Assembly: GCA_024276455.1 (NCBI GenBank)
Contig: JAJRXE010000537.1
Location: forward strand, 1-5,759
DNA length: 5,759 nucleotides
Direction: 5' to 3'
Origin: Calditrichota bacterium
Lineage (GTDB): Bacteria > Calditrichota > Calditrichia > RBG-13-44-9
Below, one piece after another: positions 5,676 through 5,759 of this stretch (positions are counted from its first letter, which is position 1; each line of letters opens with the position of its first letter). The notes below the pieces were generated by a model that searched no databases, was not told where the DNA came from, and saw only the letters and a list, made by a program, of their open reading frames with translations. Both the position numbers and the translations under genes were made by a program.

Positions 5676-5759
5676 TCAGGCAAACTTCAAAAACAACCAT
5701 CCAATTATTCCGTGACAAAACAGCACCGCCGCTACACTGAGTTGCATCCAATGGTCGCC
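5676..5759 (-). CDS. C-terminal end of a probable membrane protein, truncated by the window edge
   Basis: On the minus strand an open frame enters at the last base of the window and ends at TGA (5678-5676), giving 27 codons. The peptide (GDHWMQLSVAAVLFCHG, then IIGWLFLKFA) is almost entirely hydrophobic with one closing lysine, which looks like the last transmembrane helix of an integral membrane protein. The gene converges on the aldehyde dehydrogenase, with the 5625-5662 hairpin between them, which fits a real 3' end. It is too short to assign a family and could still be a chance frame; its start lies beyond the window. Confidence 0.45.
   Translation of the reverse strand, partial: GDHWMQLSVAAVLFCHGIIGWLFLKFA

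Overview
The window carries four clear genes plus two edge or small candidates, in a compact bacterial layout of roughly balanced base composition. The organism is most likely a member of the Fibrobacteres-Chlorobi-Bacteroidetes assemblage, such as Calditrichota, Ignavibacteria or a related uncultured phylum. The main reason is that the large secreted protease ends in a YPNPFNP-type FlgD-like/type IX secretion C-terminal sorting domain finishing in GKMLLLK, which is characteristic of that group. This placement is an inference from one domain; no rRNA or other phylogenetic marker is complete here.

Layout. Positions 1-573 (+) hold the 3' third of dnaJ, cut by the window edge. A hairpin at 572-608, flanked by an A-run and a T-run, separates dnaJ from the converging protease gene and can terminate both transcripts. 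Positions 633-3774 (-) hold a two-gene unit. The first gene is a 119-residue lipoprotein (3415-3774). Nineteen bases later comes a 920-residue secreted subtilisin-family (S8) protease (633-3395). Positions 3775-4065 are a divergent intergenic region with a 15-bp palindrome and a possible 31-codon small ORF. Positions 4066-5607 (+) encode an ALDH7-family (antiquitin/AmaB-like) aldehyde dehydrogenase, ended by a strong 14-bp-stem terminator. Positions 5676-5759 (-) look like the C-terminus of a membrane protein that runs off the right edge.

The most notable point is the relationship between the two minus-strand genes. After its lipid-attachment cysteine, the small lipoprotein is essentially a free-standing copy of the N-terminal propeptide of the protease encoded just downstream. 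The two share KLDPxLQR and a 57-column gap-free block with 18 identities by my hand count, and the lipoprotein stops where the protease's mature domain would begin. This suggests a membrane-anchored propeptide-type inhibitor or folding chaperone co-expressed ahead of its secreted protease. The homology and the gene order can be read from the sequence; the inhibitor or chaperone role is inferred.

The DnaJ chaperone and the aldehyde dehydrogenase appear to be independent transcription units with no evident functional link to the protease pair.
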